Source: Tenacibaculum jejuense (lineage in GTDB: Bacteria; Bacteroidota; Bacteroidia; Flavobacteriales; Flavobacteriaceae). From it: DNA of 64,000 nucleotides. This document shows, piece by piece, positions 39,744 to 52,000 of this stretch. The DNA lies in contig NZ_LT899436.1 of NCBI RefSeq assembly GCF_900198195.1, positions 2,881,001 through 2,945,000 on the forward strand, written 5' to 3'. The translations under genes were made by a program, and so were the position numbers. The notes under the pieces are model-generated. The model was not told where the DNA came from, ran no database searches, and was given only the letters and a program-made list of their open reading frames with translations. The stretch's first letter is position 1, and every line of letters starts with the position of its first letter.

Positions 39744-42700
39744 TTACCTATATAACGTAAAGTGTCCTATTAATCGTTTTTCTTCACCTGTAATTTCTGT
39801 GAATTCAATAGTATACCAGTAATCTCCAGAAGGTAATGGTCTTCCTTGATATGTTCCATCCCATCCTTGCTGAATTCCAGAATACAATTGTAACTCTCTT
39901 CCATATCTGTCATAAATATAAACTTTTATATTATGATATGGTTGTACATTAATTGGATACCAGAAATCTTGTTGAGAATCTCCATCAGGAGTAAAGAAGT
40001 TTGGAACATCAATAGTGATGAATTCACCTCTTACTGTTACAGTTTCCTCACAACCTCTGTCATCTCTTACAGTAATTACATAATCTCTCGTTTGATTTAT
40101 TGTAAATGTGTTTTCTGATGTAAATGCACTTCCATCTATACTATATTCGTATGGTCCTATACCTCCAGATGCATTTGCTATTAACATATTTAACTGAGAA
40201 TGATCAATGTTCGCTTCAGTAAATACTAATGGAGCTACTGGAATAACAGTAATTTGCCTAGAAGGAGGCGTACATCCTAATCCTACTGCATGCGTTACTT
40301 CTACAGTATAAGTTCCTGGTGTATTTACTGGGAAAATACCAGTATCGTTACTTGCACTTTCTGGACCAGTTAACATGTACACAACTTCATCTCTATAGAT
40401 TTCGTCAACCGTAGCAGTAATGGTAGCTTGTTGAGTACAATCATAAGTTACATTTAACTCTTCAAAACCTAAATCAACAGCTGGGTCGAAAGTTATTGTT
40501 AATGGCGTTGGTACTCTACATCCTCTAGAATCTGTTACAATAACAGCATATGATTGCCCTGAATTTAAGTTATTATAAGTGAAACTAGTTTCTGTTATAG
40601 CTAATGTTACTGGTGCACTTCCATCACTTAATCGTAATGTATATGGAGGTGTTCCTCCCATAATATTTACTGTAAACGAAGGTGCTGGATCTGTAACACA
40701 TGGTTGTTGTACAACTGATGTTAAATCTATTTCTGCTTCTAAAATTGCTGGCTCTAATACTTCAACATTTAATGTATTAGGACAACCATTTTCATCTAAT
40801 ACAGTAATTGTATACATACCTGCAGCTAAATCTGTAAACACGTTAGAAGATTGGAATCTACCTGGTGCTGTATCAATTTCATAAACATAAGTTCCTGTTC
40901 CTCCAATTGTATTTAAAGTAATACTACCATCTGTTAAACCATTACAACTTACATTTACTACTGTTGCTGTAGTTTCTAATAAGTCTGGATCTTCAATAGT
41001 AACTTCACGTGTATCATCTGTACAGTCAAAACTTGTAACTCTAATTAAATATGTACCTGGACCTATGTTTCTAAATGTATTGTCTGCTTGTGGTCCTGCT
41101 ATAGAACTAGATGTATTAACATCTATTAATTCATACATATTATTTCCTAAACCTCCAGTAGTTGTAGCTGATAAAACTGCATCAGCATTACCATTACAAG
41201 TAATGAATCCTAAAGAAGCATCTAATGTAGCTACTAATGGCTCTAATGCTGGAATTGATACTACAAATGGATCTGAAATACAGTTGTTAGCATCTCTAAC
41301 GTAGAACTCGTGATCACCTGCTGGTACTGAGAATACATTAGAAGCTACAAACGTTGAACCGTCTACACTATATTCGTAAGCACCTGTACCACCCATTCCG
41401 CTAACTTCAACTGTAGCATTTGGGCTAGTACAAGAAATAATACTAGTTACTACTGCACTAGCAATAATTTCTGTTGGCTCATTTACAGTGATACTTCTTG
41501 TATTTCTACAACTGAATTCATCATAAACTGTTACTTGATATACTCCTGCTCCTAACCCTGTAAATATATTAGAAGATTGAATTGCTGTAGAAGTTCCGTC
41601 AGGGAATTCTAGGCTATATGAGTAAACTGGTGTAGCAACTTGCGCTCCTCCTGTTACTCCCGTAACAGTTATTACTGCTGTTTCATCACCTTCACATTCT
41701 ATCTGTGTTGTTACTTGAGGAACAAAATCTATTATTGTAGGGTCAGTTAATGTAAATGTGTCTACAATAGAACATCCATTAGCATCTACAACTGTTACTT
41801 CATAATTACCTGCAGTTAAACCTCCTATAATATTATTAGTTCCAAAGGCTTGAACTGTAGTAGATGTGGTCGAATTTATTAACTGATATTCATAACCACC
41901 CCATCCACCTGTTGGTGTGATTGTAACTTCTCCACTATCATTTGTAACACATGTAATAGGAGTTGTACTTAAAGCAATACTTAAGGCTGCTGTTGGAGCT
42001 TCAATAATTACTTCTGGTGATGTAACAGGACAGAATGGATTATCTGTCATGGTAACTTCAACATAATAAGTACCTGCAGCTAACATATTAACTGTAACTG
42101 GACCTGAGCCTGCTGCTACTGATACCAATCCTCCTACTGTAAAGTCATCTGCTGTATTTGTAGTTCCGTTTGTATTAAATACTTGATAATCGAAAGTACC
42201 TGTATATGGTGTACTAGCAGCAAAATCAAATATTAAAGAACCATCTGTATCAGTTATACAACTCACATTATTACCTCTATTGATGTCTAAATCAAAAGTT
42301 GGTATATCTAATACCTGATGTGATGTTGCTATTATACATCTTGTTGATGTATTCTCTATAGTTATATTATAACTTCCAGTACCTAATCCTGTAAAGTTAC
42401 TACTCACTGTACTACCTGCTGATGGACCATTTATCGTATTACTTGAAGTAAATCCTCCTGCACCTGTAATTGTGAATATTAAATCTTCACCTGCTCCTAA
42501 TGCACTTGTAAGATCTACTGAAACTGTGATCTCCTCACCTCCTGCTGGTAAAACTCTACAATCAATATCTTTTGTAACTGTAACCTGTGGATTACTTAAC
42601 GCATTGAACGCTGGAATAAAGGCTGTAGTATTCGCTGAACATCCCTCATCATCGAAAACAGTAATCGATACATTTCCACCTAAAATATTACTTACTGCGA

Positions 42701-45700
42701 AATCAAAGCTTCCACTATTTTGAGTAATATCATCAGTTGTATCTGCTGGAGTAGCATTATCGTAAACAAATTCTACTCGTACATAGTTTCCGCTTCCACC
42801 TGATACATCACTAGCATTTACCGTAACAACTGCTGCATCTGTAAAGTTTTCAGTTGTACATCCAAATGCTGTGACTACTGGAGCAGTTGTGAAGTTTACT
42901 ACTGGTAACTCTGTAATAGTAATCGTAGCTGAATTCGAAGTACATCCGTTTGTTCCTGTTGCTGTTACTACATAATCTCCAGGGGCTAAACCTGTAAACT
43001 GTGTCGTAGTAGTCGTTGCAGTAAACGTTCCTCCAGCTGTTAAGGTTCCATTGATCTCGTAGCTTAATGGTAATAATCCATTATCTACTGCAACCATCTC
43101 AATAATACCTTCATTACTTCCATTACAATTACCATTGTCTATAGCCGATGCTGTAAAGTCTGGTAATATTACTGGATTAACTGTGATCGTACGAGTACGT
43201 GAACAAACTGGTGTAACTCCTATATCATAAACATTTACTGTATACGTATCTGCCGATGAAACTGCGAAACTAACTGTAGCTCCTCCTGTTCCTGTACGAC
43301 TTACAATTACTCCTGCACCACTATCAAATACTTCATATTCATAGTTCCCTGATCCTGAACTAATCGATAACTCTATCGTAGCATCTGGACTTGCACTACA
43401 ATCTAATAACTTGGTCGTATTTAATGCAAACTCTAAGTTTGGCTCTAATGTAATCGTTGGACTTGGACTTGTACCTGGACAACTATTACTATCATTCACC
43501 TGAACAGTGTAATTTCCTGCTGGTAAATTCGTAAATACATTGGTAGTCTGGTTGCGAATCTCTACTCCTCCACCATCTAATAAAATATATGTATAACTTC
43601 CTGAACCACCTAATGCGGTAACTGTGATGCTTCCACCTCCAGTTAAATCACAAGCATTGTCATCTTTTACTAAACTAAAGGTAACTGCTGCTGGTTCAGT
43701 TAAAGTAACTGTATCGCTATCAATACAACCGTTAGCATCTCGTACACGAACTGTATAAGTACCGTCAACTAATGGTAGACTTGAACTTCCTGTAAATACA
43801 TTACTTGTTGTATAAGCTACTAAAACTCCTGAACCATCTTCTAATTGATATTCATAACTACCCCATCCACCTACTGCGTTTACTGTGATACTTCCATCAT
43901 TGCTTCCATTACATGTTGGATTTACATCAACGGTAGTAAAGTCTAATGCAGCTGTTGGTGAATCTATTGTTACTTCTGCTGAACTAACTGGACAGAATGG
44001 ACTATCGGTCATGGTAACTTCAACATAATAAGTACCTGCACCTAAAGTATTAACTGTAACTGGACCTGAGCCTGCTGCTACTGATACCAATCCTCCTACT
44101 GTAAAGTCATCTCCTGGAGCTGCTGTACCATTGGTGTTGAATATCTGGTAATCGTATGCGCCTGCATATGGACTACTACTAGCAAAATCAAAAGTGATTG
44201 AGCCGTTTGTATCTCCAAAACAAACAACATTACTGTCTCTGTTAATATCTAAATCAAAACTTGGAATTGCATCAACTTGATGTGAGGTCGTCAGTACACA
44301 ACGTGTTACTGAGTTCTCGATAGTTATACTATAAATATCACTACCTAATCCTGTAAAGCTACTACTCACTGTACTACCTGCTGATGGACCATTTACCGTA
44401 TTACTTGAAGTAAATCCTCCTGCACCTGTAATTGTGAATATTAAATCTTCACCTGCTCCTAATGCACTTGTAAGATCTACTGAAACTGTGATCTCCTCAC
44501 CTCCTGCTGGTAAAACTCTACAATCAATATCTTTTGTAACTGTAACCTGTGGATTACTTAACGCATTGAACGCTGGAATAAAGGCTGTAGTATTTGCTGA
44601 ACATCCCTCATCATCGAAAACAGTAATCGATACATTTCCGCCTAAAACATTGCTCGTTGTAAAGCTAAAACTTGTACCATCTTGAGTGATATCGTCTCCT
44701 GTAGCTGCTGTACCATTATCATAAACAAACTCTACTCGTACATAGTTTCCGCTTCCGCCTGATACATCACTAGCATTTACCGTAACAACTGCTGAATCTG
44801 TGTTATTATCTGTAGTACAGCCAAATCCTGTGACTACTGGAGCAGTTGTGAAGTTTACTACTGGTAACTCTGTAATAGTAATCGTAGCTGAATTCGAAGT
44901 ACATCCGTTTGTTCCTGTTGCTGTTACTACATAATCTCCAGGGGCTAAACCTGTAAATTGTGTCGTAGTAGTCGTTGCAGTAAACGTTCCTCCAGCTGTT
45001 AAGGTTCCATTGATTTCGTAACTTAATGGTAATAATCCATTATCTACTGCAACCATCTCAATAATACCTTCATTACTTCCATTACAATTACCATTGTCTA
45101 TAGCCGATGCTGTAAAGTCTGGTAATATTACTGGATTAACTGTGATCGTACGAGTACGTGAACAAACTGGTGTAACTCCTATATCATAAACATTTACTGT
45201 ATACGTATCTGCCGATGAAACTGCGAAACTAACTGTAGCTCCTCCTGTTCCTGTACGACTTACAATTACTCCTGCTCCACTATCAAACACTTCATATTCA
45301 TAGTTCCCTGATCCTGAACTAATCGATAACTCTATCGTAGCATCTGGACTTGCACTACAATCTAATAACTTGGTCGTATTTAATGCAAACTCTAAGTTTG
45401 GCTCTAATGTAATGGTTGGACTTGGACTTGTACCTGGACAACTATTACTATCATTAACCTGAACAGTGTAATTTCCTGCTGGTAAATTCGTAAATACATT
45501 GGTAGTCTGGTTACGAATCTCTACTCCTCCGCCATCTAATAAAATATATGTGTAACTTCCTGAACCACCTAATGCGGTAACTGTGATGCTTCCGCCTCCA
45601 GTTAAATCACAAGCATTGTCATCTTTTACTAAACTAAAGGTAACTGCTGCTGGTTCAGTTAAAGTAACTGTATCGCTATCTATACAACCATTAGCATCTC

Positions 45701-47249
45701 GTACACGAACTGTATAAGTACCGTCAACTAATGGTAGACTTGAACTTCCTGTAAATACATTACTTGTTGTATAAGCTACTAAAACTCCTGAACCATCTTC
45801 TAATTGATATTCATAACTACCCCATCCGCCTACTGCGTTTACTGTAATACTTCCATCATTGCTTCCATTACAGGTTGGATTTACATCAACAGTAGTAAAG
45901 TCTAGTGCAGCTGTTGGTGAATCTATTGTCACTTCTGCTGAACTAACTGGACAGAATGGACTATCGGTCATGGTAACTTCAACATAATAAGTACCTGCAC
46001 CTAAAGTATTAACTGTAACTGGACCTGAGCCTGCTGCTACTGATACCAATCCTCCTACTGTAAAGTCATCTCCTGGAGCTGCTGTACCATTGGTGTTGAA
46101 TATCTGGTAATCGTATGCGCCTGCATATGGACTACTACTAGCAAAATCAAAAGTGATTGAGCCGTTTGTATCTCCAAAACAAACAACATTACTGTCTCTG
46201 TTAATATCTAAATCAAAACTTGGAATTGCATCAACTTGATGTGAGGTCGTCAGTACACAACGTGTTACTGAGTTCTCGATAGTTATACTATAAATATCAC
46301 TACCTAATCCTGTAAAGCTACTACTCACTGTACTACCTGCTGATGGACCATTTACCGTATTACTTGAAGTAAATCCTCCTGCACCTGTAATTGTGAATAT
46401 TAAATCTTCACCTGCTCCTAATGCACTTGTAAGATCTACTGAAACTGTGATCTCCTCACCTCCTGCTGGTAAAACTCTACAATCAATATCTTTTGTAACT
46501 GTAACCTGTGGATTACTTAACGCATTGAACGCTGGAATAAAGGCTGTAGTATTTGCTGAACATCCCTCATCATCGAAAACAGTAATCGATACATTTCCGC
46601 CTAAAACATTGCTCGTTGTAAAGCTAAAACTTGTACCATCTTGAGTGATATCGTCTCCTGTAGCTGCTGTACCATTATCATAAACAAACTCTACTCGTAC
46701 ATAGTTTCCGCTTCCGCCTGATACATCACTAGCATTTACCGTAACAACTGCTGAATCTGTGTTATTATCTGTAGTACAGCCAAATCCTGTGACTACTGGA
46801 GCAGTTGTGAAGTTTACTACTGGTAACTCTGTAATGGTAATCGTAGCTGAATTCGAAGTACATCCGTTTGTTCCTGTTGCTGTTACTACATAATCTCCAG
46901 GGGCTAAACCTGTAAATTGTGTCGTAGTAGTCGTTGCAGTAAACGTTCCTCCAGCTGTTAAGGTTCCATTGATTTCGTAACTTAATGGTAATAATCCATT
47001 ATCTACTGCAACCATCTCAATAATACCTTCATTACTTCCATTACAATTACCATTGTCTATAGCCGATGCTGTAAAGTCTGGTAATATTACTGGATTAACT
47101 GTGATCGTACGAGTACGTGAACAAACTGGTGTAACTCCTATATCATAAACATTTACTGTATACGTATCTGCCGATGAAACTGCGAAACTAACTGTAGCTC
47201 CTCCTGTTCCTGTACGACTTACAATTACTCCTGCTCCACTATCAAACAC
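39744..47249 (-). CDS. sprB: SprB-like adhesin, C-terminal part (frame-separated)
   Basis: This 2501-codon open frame is the C-terminal third of the giant adhesin. Its first Met is internal to a repeat, not a real start. It contains repeated ~80-100-aa SprB modules (CNGSNDGSITVNAVGGWGSY-like, ending in GTYTVRVRDANGC). The first ~1750 residues belong to the 1959-bp repeat block. The last ~95 residues are the gliding-motility/T9SS type B sorting domain: VPNFFTPDGDSQQDFWYPIN, then VYIYDRYGRELQ, WDGTYQGRPLPSGDYWYTIE. That domain directs export by the T9SS. Continuity with the 48489-63338 frame is certain by repeat content. Confidence 0.93.
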   Translation of the reverse strand: MFDSGAGVIVSRTGTGGATVSFAVSSADTYTVNVYDIGVTPVCSRTRTITVNPVILPDFTASAIDNGNCNGSNEGIIEMVAVDNGLLPLSYEINGTLTAGGTFTATTTTTQFTGLAPGDYVVTATGTNGCTSNSATITITELPVVNFTTAPVVTGFGCTTDNNTDSAVVTVNASDVSGGSGNYVRVEFVYDNGTAATGDDITQDGTSFSFTTSNVLGGNVSITVFDDEGCSANTTAFIPAFNALSNPQVTVTKDIDCRVLPAGGEEITVSVDLTSALGAGEDLIFTITGAGGFTSSNTVNGPSAGSTVSSSFTGLGSDIYSITIENSVTRCVLTTSHQVDAIPSFDLDINRDSNVVCFGDTNGSITFDFASSSPYAGAYDYQIFNTNGTAAPGDDFTVGGLVSVAAGSGPVTVNTLGAGTYYVEVTMTDSPFCPVSSAEVTIDSPTAALDFTTVDVNPTCNGSNDGSITVNAVGGWGSYEYQLEDGSGVLVAYTTSNVFTGSSSLPLVDGTYTVRVRDANGCIDSDTVTLTEPAAVTFSLVKDDNACDLTGGGSITVTALGGSGSYTYILLDGGGVEIRNQTTNVFTNLPAGNYTVQVNDSNSCPGTSPSPTITLEPNLEFALNTTKLLDCSASPDATIELSISSGSGNYEYEVFDSGAGVIVSRTGTGGATVSFAVSSADTYTVNVYDIGVTPVCSRTRTITVNPVILPDFTASAIDNGNCNGSNEGIIEMVAVDNGLLPLSYEINGTLTAGGTFTATTTTTQFTGLAPGDYVVTATGTNGCTSNSATITITELPVVNFTTAPVVTGFGCTTDNNTDSAVVTVNASDVSGGSGNYVRVEFVYDNGTAATGDDITQDGTSFSFTTSNVLGGNVSITVFDDEGCSANTTAFIPAFNALSNPQVTVTKDIDCRVLPAGGEEITVSVDLTSALGAGEDLIFTITGAGGFTSSNTVNGPSAGSTVSSSFTGLGSDIYSITIENSVTRCVLTTSHQVDAIPSFDLDINRDSNVVCFGDTNGSITFDFASSSPYAGAYDYQIFNTNGTAAPGDDFTVGGLVSVAAGSGPVTVNTLGAGTYYVEVTMTDSPFCPVSSAEVTIDSPTAALDFTTVDVNPTCNGSNDGSITVNAVGGWGSYEYQLEDGSGVLVAYTTSNVFTGSSSLPLVDGTYTVRVRDANGCIDSDTVTLTEPAAVTFSLVKDDNACDLTGGGSITVTALGGSGSYTYILLDGGGVEIRNQTTNVFTNLPAGNYTVQVNDSNSCPGTSPSPTITLEPNLEFALNTTKLLDCSASPDATIELSISSGSGNYEYEVFDSGAGVIVSRTGTGGATVSFAVSSADTYTVNVYDIGVTPVCSRTRTITVNPVILPDFTASAIDNGNCNGSNEGIIEMVAVDNGLLPLSYEINGTLTAGGTFTATTTTTQFTGLAPGDYVVTATGTNGCTSNSATITITELPVVNFTTAPVVTAFGCTTENFTDAAVVTVNASDVSGGSGNYVRVEFVYDNATPADTTDDITQNSGSFDFAVSNILGGNVSITVFDDEGCSANTTAFIPAFNALSNPQVTVTKDIDCRVLPAGGEEITVSVDLTSALGAGEDLIFTITGAGGFTSSNTINGPSAGSTVSSNFTGLGTGSYNITIENTSTRCIIATSHQVLDIPTFDLDINRGNNVSCITDTDGSLIFDFAASTPYTGTFDYQVFNTNGTTNTADDFTVGGLVSVAAGSGPVTVNMLAAGTYYVEVTMTDNPFCPVTSPEVIIEAPTAALSIALSTTPITCVTNDSGEVTITPTGGWGGYEYQLINSTTSTTVQAFGTNNIIGGLTAGNYEVTVVDANGCSIVDTFTLTDPTIIDFVPQVTTQIECEGDETAVITVTGVTGGAQVATPVYSYSLEFPDGTSTAIQSSNIFTGLGAGVYQVTVYDEFSCRNTRSITVNEPTEIIASAVVTSIISCTSPNATVEVSGMGGTGAYEYSVDGSTFVASNVFSVPAGDHEFYVRDANNCISDPFVVSIPALEPLVATLDASLGFITCNGNADAVLSATTTGGLGNNMYELIDVNTSSSIAGPQADNTFRNIGPGTYLIRVTSFDCTDDTREVTIEDPDLLETTATVVNVSCNGLTDGSITLNTIGGTGTYVYEIDTAPGRFQSSNVFTDLAAGMYTITVLDENGCPNTLNVEVLEPAILEAEIDLTSVVQQPCVTDPAPSFTVNIMGGTPPYTLRLSDGSAPVTLAITETSFTYNNLNSGQSYAVIVTDSRGCRVPTPLTITFDPAVDLGFEELNVTYDCTQQATITATVDEIYRDEVVYMLTGPESASNDTGIFPVNTPGTYTVEVTHAVGLGCTPPSRQITVIPVAPLVFTEANIDHSQLNMLIANASGGIGPYEYSIDGSAFTSENTFTINQTRDYVITVRDDRGCEETVTVRGEFITIDVPNFFTPDGDSQQDFWYPINVQPYHNIKVYIYDRYGRELQLYSGIQQGWDGTYQGRPLPSGDYWYTIEFTEITGEEKRLIGHFTLYR

Positions 47250-49084
47250 TTCATATTCATAGTTCCCTGATCCCTGAACTAATCGATAACTCTATCGTAG
47301 CATCTGGACTTGCACTACAATCTAATAACTTGGTCGTATTTAATGCAAACTCTAAGTTTGGCTCTAATGTAATGGTTGGACTTGGACTTGTACCTGGACA
47401 ACTATTACTATCATTAACCTGAACAGTGTAATTTCCTGCTGGTAAATTCGTAAATACATTGGTAGTCTGGTTGCGAATCTCTACTCCTCCGCCATCTAAT
47501 AAAATATATGTGTAACTTCCTGAACCTCCTAATGCGGTAACTGTGATGCTTCCACCTCCAGTTAAATCACAAGCATTGTCATCTTTTACTAAACTAAAGG
47601 TAACTGCTGCTGGTTCAGTTAAAGTAACTGTATCGCTATCAATACAACCGTTAGCATCTCGTACACGAACTGTATAAGTACCGTCAACTAATGGTAAACT
47701 TGAACTTCCTGTAAATACATTACTTGTTGTATAAGCTACTAAAACTCCTGAACCATCTTCTAATTGATATTCATAACTACCCCATCCACCTACTGCGTTT
47801 ACTGTGATACTTCCATCATTGCTTCCATTACATGTTGGATTTACATCAACGGTAGTAAAGTCTAATGCAGCTGTTGGTGAATCTATTGTTACTTCTGCTG
47901 AACTAACTGGACAGAATGGACTATCAGTCATAGTAACTTCAACATAATACGTACCTGCACCTAAAGTATTAACTGTAACTGGACCTGAGCCTGCTGCTAC
48001 TGATACCAAGCCTCCTACTGTAAAGTCATCTCCTGGAGCTGCTGTACCATTGGTGTTGAATATCTGGTAATCGTATGCGCCTGCATATGGACTGCTACTA
48101 GCAAAATCAAAAGTGATTGAACCGTTTGTATCTCCAAAACAAACAACATTACTGTCTCTGTTAATATCTAAATCGAAACTTGGAATTGCATCAACTTGAT
48201 GTGAGGTCGTCAGTACACAACGTGTTACTGAGTTCTCGATAGTTATACTATGTAATTATCACTACCTAATCCTGTAAAGCTACTACTCACTGTACTACCT
48301 GCTGATGGACCATTTACCGTATTACTTGAAGTAAATCCTCCTGCGCCTGTAATTGTGAATATTAAATCTTCACCTGCTCCTAATGCACTTGTAAGATCTA
48401 CTGAAACTGTAATCTCCTCACCTCCTGCTGTAGTAAAATCTACCTCAATCACTGTATCTACTGAAACTGTAATCTTCACCCTGCTGGATTACTTATTAAC
48501 GCATTGGAACGCTGGAATAAAGGCTGTAGTATTCGCTGAACATCCCTCATCATCGAAAACAGTAATCGATACATTTCCACCTAAAACATTGCTCGTTGTA
48601 AAGCTAAAGCTTGTACCATCTTGAGTGATATCGTCTCCTGTAGCTGCTGTACCATTATCATAAACAAACTCTACTCGTACATAGTTTCCGCTTCCGCCTG
48701 ATACATCACTAGCATTTACCGTAACAACTGCTGAATCTGTGTTATTATCTGTAGTACAGCCAAATCCTGTAACTACTGGAGCTGTTGTGAAGTTTACTAC
48801 TGGTAACTCTGTAATGGTAATCGTAGCTGAATTTGATGTACATCCGTTTGTTCCTGTTGCTGTTACTACATAATCTCCAGGGGCTAAACCTGTAAACTGT
48901 GTCGTAGTAGTCGTTGCAGTAAACGTTCCTCCAGCTGTTAAAGTTCCATTGATCTCGTAACTTAATGGTAATAATCCATTATCTACTGCAACCATCTCAA
49001 TAATACCTTCATTACTTCCATTACAATTACCATTATCGATAGCCAATGCTGTAAAGTCTGGTAATATAACTGGATTAACTGTGA
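42000..49084 (-). repeat. Block of ~1959-bp tandem repeats in the adhesin gene (~3.6 copies)
   Basis: Equivalent points recur at 42472, 44434, 46393 and 48355 (spacings 1962, 1959, 1962; one 3-base excess equals the indels in the broken copy). The unit encodes 653 aa. The two middle copies are almost identical. The copy nearest the C-terminus (below ~42900) has diverged, and similarity fades near 42000. The upper edge is at 49084, where ATTAACTGTGAT stops matching. Confidence 0.9.
47257..48479 (-). pseudogene. sprB: Frame-broken repeat copy linking the two adhesin halves
   Basis: Comparison with the intact copies shows the breaks. An extra C lies at ~47272-47274 (TGATCCCTGAAC against TGATCCTGAAC). 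ATGTAATTATC replaces ATAAATATC near 48248. A scrambled stretch runs from ~48430 to 48515, with extra bases in TTATTAACG and TTGGAACG. They split the region into open frames 47257-48009 (open further up to about 48240) and 48243-48479. Clustering of indels in one copy suggests consensus error at a repeat junction, but a real broken gene is not excluded. Confidence 0.75.
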
Positions 49085-52000
49085 TTCGTCTAGTCACACT
49101 ACAACCTGAAGGTACATCTGTAACTACAACCTCATAAGTACCATCTGTAGTTACAATATGGTCTTCAAAAGTATCTGTACCCGATATAGTTCCGCTCGTA
49201 AGAGCTGGATCTGCTGTAGGAGCAACTCCATTAATAGTGTAAGTAAAGTTTCCTGTAGCACCTAAGTCTACACCTGAAGCTACTGTAATTCTGATTATTG
49301 CTTCCCCTGGTGTACAATTTAAATTTTGTTGTATCGCTAAGTTAAAATCTAATTCTTCATATAAAGTAACTGGAACTGTAGTACTAGTACATCCATTAGC
49401 GTCTCTTATAATTACATTATAATTACCTGGTGCTAAACCACTCTCAGTAAATGAAGTGTCTGATGTAGGAGCACTATAAGTTGTTCCTCCGTCAATAGAA
49501 TATTGATAAGGTGCAGTACCTCCAATAGTCTGTACCCCATTAGCTGTTGTTATTGTGATACTTTTATCTGTTGAACAAGTACTTGATGTAACATCTGCTA
49601 CTTCTAAAACAGGTGGTTGGCTTACCGTTAAAGTTTCTGGTCCTAATGTTGTTGTACAACTATTTCCATTGCTATCTGTGATGATAACTGAAACATCTAC
49701 AGGAGAGGTTATAGTTGTAACATCAGCAAAGGCTACTTCTACTGTGTTTCCACTTAATGTCGCTGTTGCATTGGTAACTGTTCCTAGTGTAAATGTATAT
49801 GGTGGAAAACCTCCTACTACGTTATCTATTCTTACAACTCCTGGTGTATCACATGTAATGTCATTTACTACTGTTAGATCACCTGAAATTGGTACTCCTT
49901 CTATTATTTGAACATCTTCACTACCAAACATACAGCCGGAAGGTGAAGAAGTTGTTTCAATATAATAACGTCCTTCTCCTAAACCTGAAACTGTAATATC
50001 TGCAAAACCATTTTGTGTTATACCAGTAAATCCTGGTACTGCTACGCCTGCGTTGGTAACATCATCTCTTCTATATAATGTGTAATCAAAAGGATCAGAT
50101 AAATCTCCAGATGTATTTGTTATTGTAAAAGTAATACTACCTGTATCTGGTGGTCCTCCTGCACAATCATCACTTGTTGCTGTTCCTACTAAAAGAACCC
50201 CTGGTGTAAATGTATCATAAACGTCTTCATTATTTTCTTCTATACACCCTGAAGCATCTCTAACATAGAATGTATATGTAAGACCTGGAGTTAAACCACT
50301 AAAAGTTCTTGTTCTTGTTGGATCTGGACTTCCAGAAGCATCTGCTGGGAACCAAACTGTTGGATCATCAATAGCAAATTCGAATGGAGGTGCTCCATTT
50401 ATCGCTTCTACAGTGACACTAAATCCTCCTGCACAAGTAGCAGGATTAGCTACAGGGTCTACAATTAAACCTTCTACATTAAACGGAATGGTGTAAGGAG
50501 GGAAAGTTGTTAAACAACGTACTGTTGCTCCATCAACTATACGTATAACTGGATTTACTATTGTTCCTTGATTTATTCCTGTAAAAGTTGGTGAAGTTTG
50601 CCAAGTAGCTCCATTATCTGAACTAAATTCTAATGTATATGGTGCTACTGAAGGAAAACCTGAAAATTCAAATCCAAATAAACTTTCGTTTCCAACAAAT
50701 GGTGTTCCACATGCAGGAAGAATAGGATCTATATTCGCAGTTAATACTGGTGGATCCGTTAAAGTTACAGATGCAGTATCTGTACATCCTAAATCATCTG
50801 TTATAGAAACTGTATAATTTCCTGCAGGTAAACTATTAAACGTATAATTAGTTCCTGTAAAATCATTAACATTTGTAGTTGTACTACCATCAGTTATTGA
50901 TAAATCATGTGGTGATAAACCATCTGATATTACTACTTCTATGCTACCTGTGTCTCCATTACATGTAGGTTGAGTATCTGTTAAACTTATAGAAACATTA
51001 GTTAATGTATTAACTATAACATCTTCTAATAAAAATTCACAATATCCTGAATTTCCATTGTTATCTCTTACGTAAACATCATAAGTATTTCCTGATAAAG
51101 CTATTGGGTTAGTATTACTAAATGTTGCATCTGCTGGAGTTCCTGCATTTGCTAGTGTAACAGAATATACATAAGTACCTGCTCCTGTTCCTCCTAAAGC
51201 ATTAACTGTTATTGATCCGTCGTTACAGCTAGCATCTATAATATCAACAGATGCTGTTAATTGTTCATTTATTACTCTAACTAATTGTGTATTTGTACAT
51301 CCTCTTCCATCAACTACATCGATTGTATAACTACCTGCTCCTAATCCTGTAAATGTAAATGTCGAAGTTCCTGGTGTTTGTGGAGCACCACCATTTAAAA
51401 TATACTGATAATCTCCATTTCCAGAAGTAACATTTACTACAATCTCTCCATTTGTTCCATCAAAACAAGCTGTTGGAGTCGCAGTAAATACCACAGTAGC
51501 AGGACCAACAACATTTATTGGTGCTGATGCTGGTGATAAACATCCGTTAGAATCCATAGCTATAATCGTATGGCTTCCTACTGCAACATCTGTAAATGGT
51601 CCTGATTGGAATGCTCCTGTTGAATCTAATTGATATGTATATGGACCTGTACCTCCTGTAGCACTCGGGGTAATTGTTGCTCCAACTGCTGGATTACATG
51701 TTGGATCTTGGGTAATACTTCCACTTGCAACTACTGGTGCTGGCTCTGTAATGGTTACTGATCCTAATGAAATATCACACTGTGTACCATTAACTGTAGT
51801 ACGAATACGAACATCATAATTCCCTGCTCCTAATGTATTTACTACAACTGGACTCGTTGAAACTGGAGCGGACCAACTTGTACCTCCATCAGTACTAAAT
51901 TCAAATGAACTTCCAAAATTGCTCGCACTTATTTCTATACTTGCATTTGTATCTCCATTACAAACTGCATCGGTCAGTTTACTTACTGAACCTAATAATT

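Noticed and set aside
42472-48624. Repeated rightward 83-89-codon frames (42472, 44434, 46393, 48355)
   Set aside because: They are antisense shadows of the same adhesin repeat. Their only use is to mark the repeat period.
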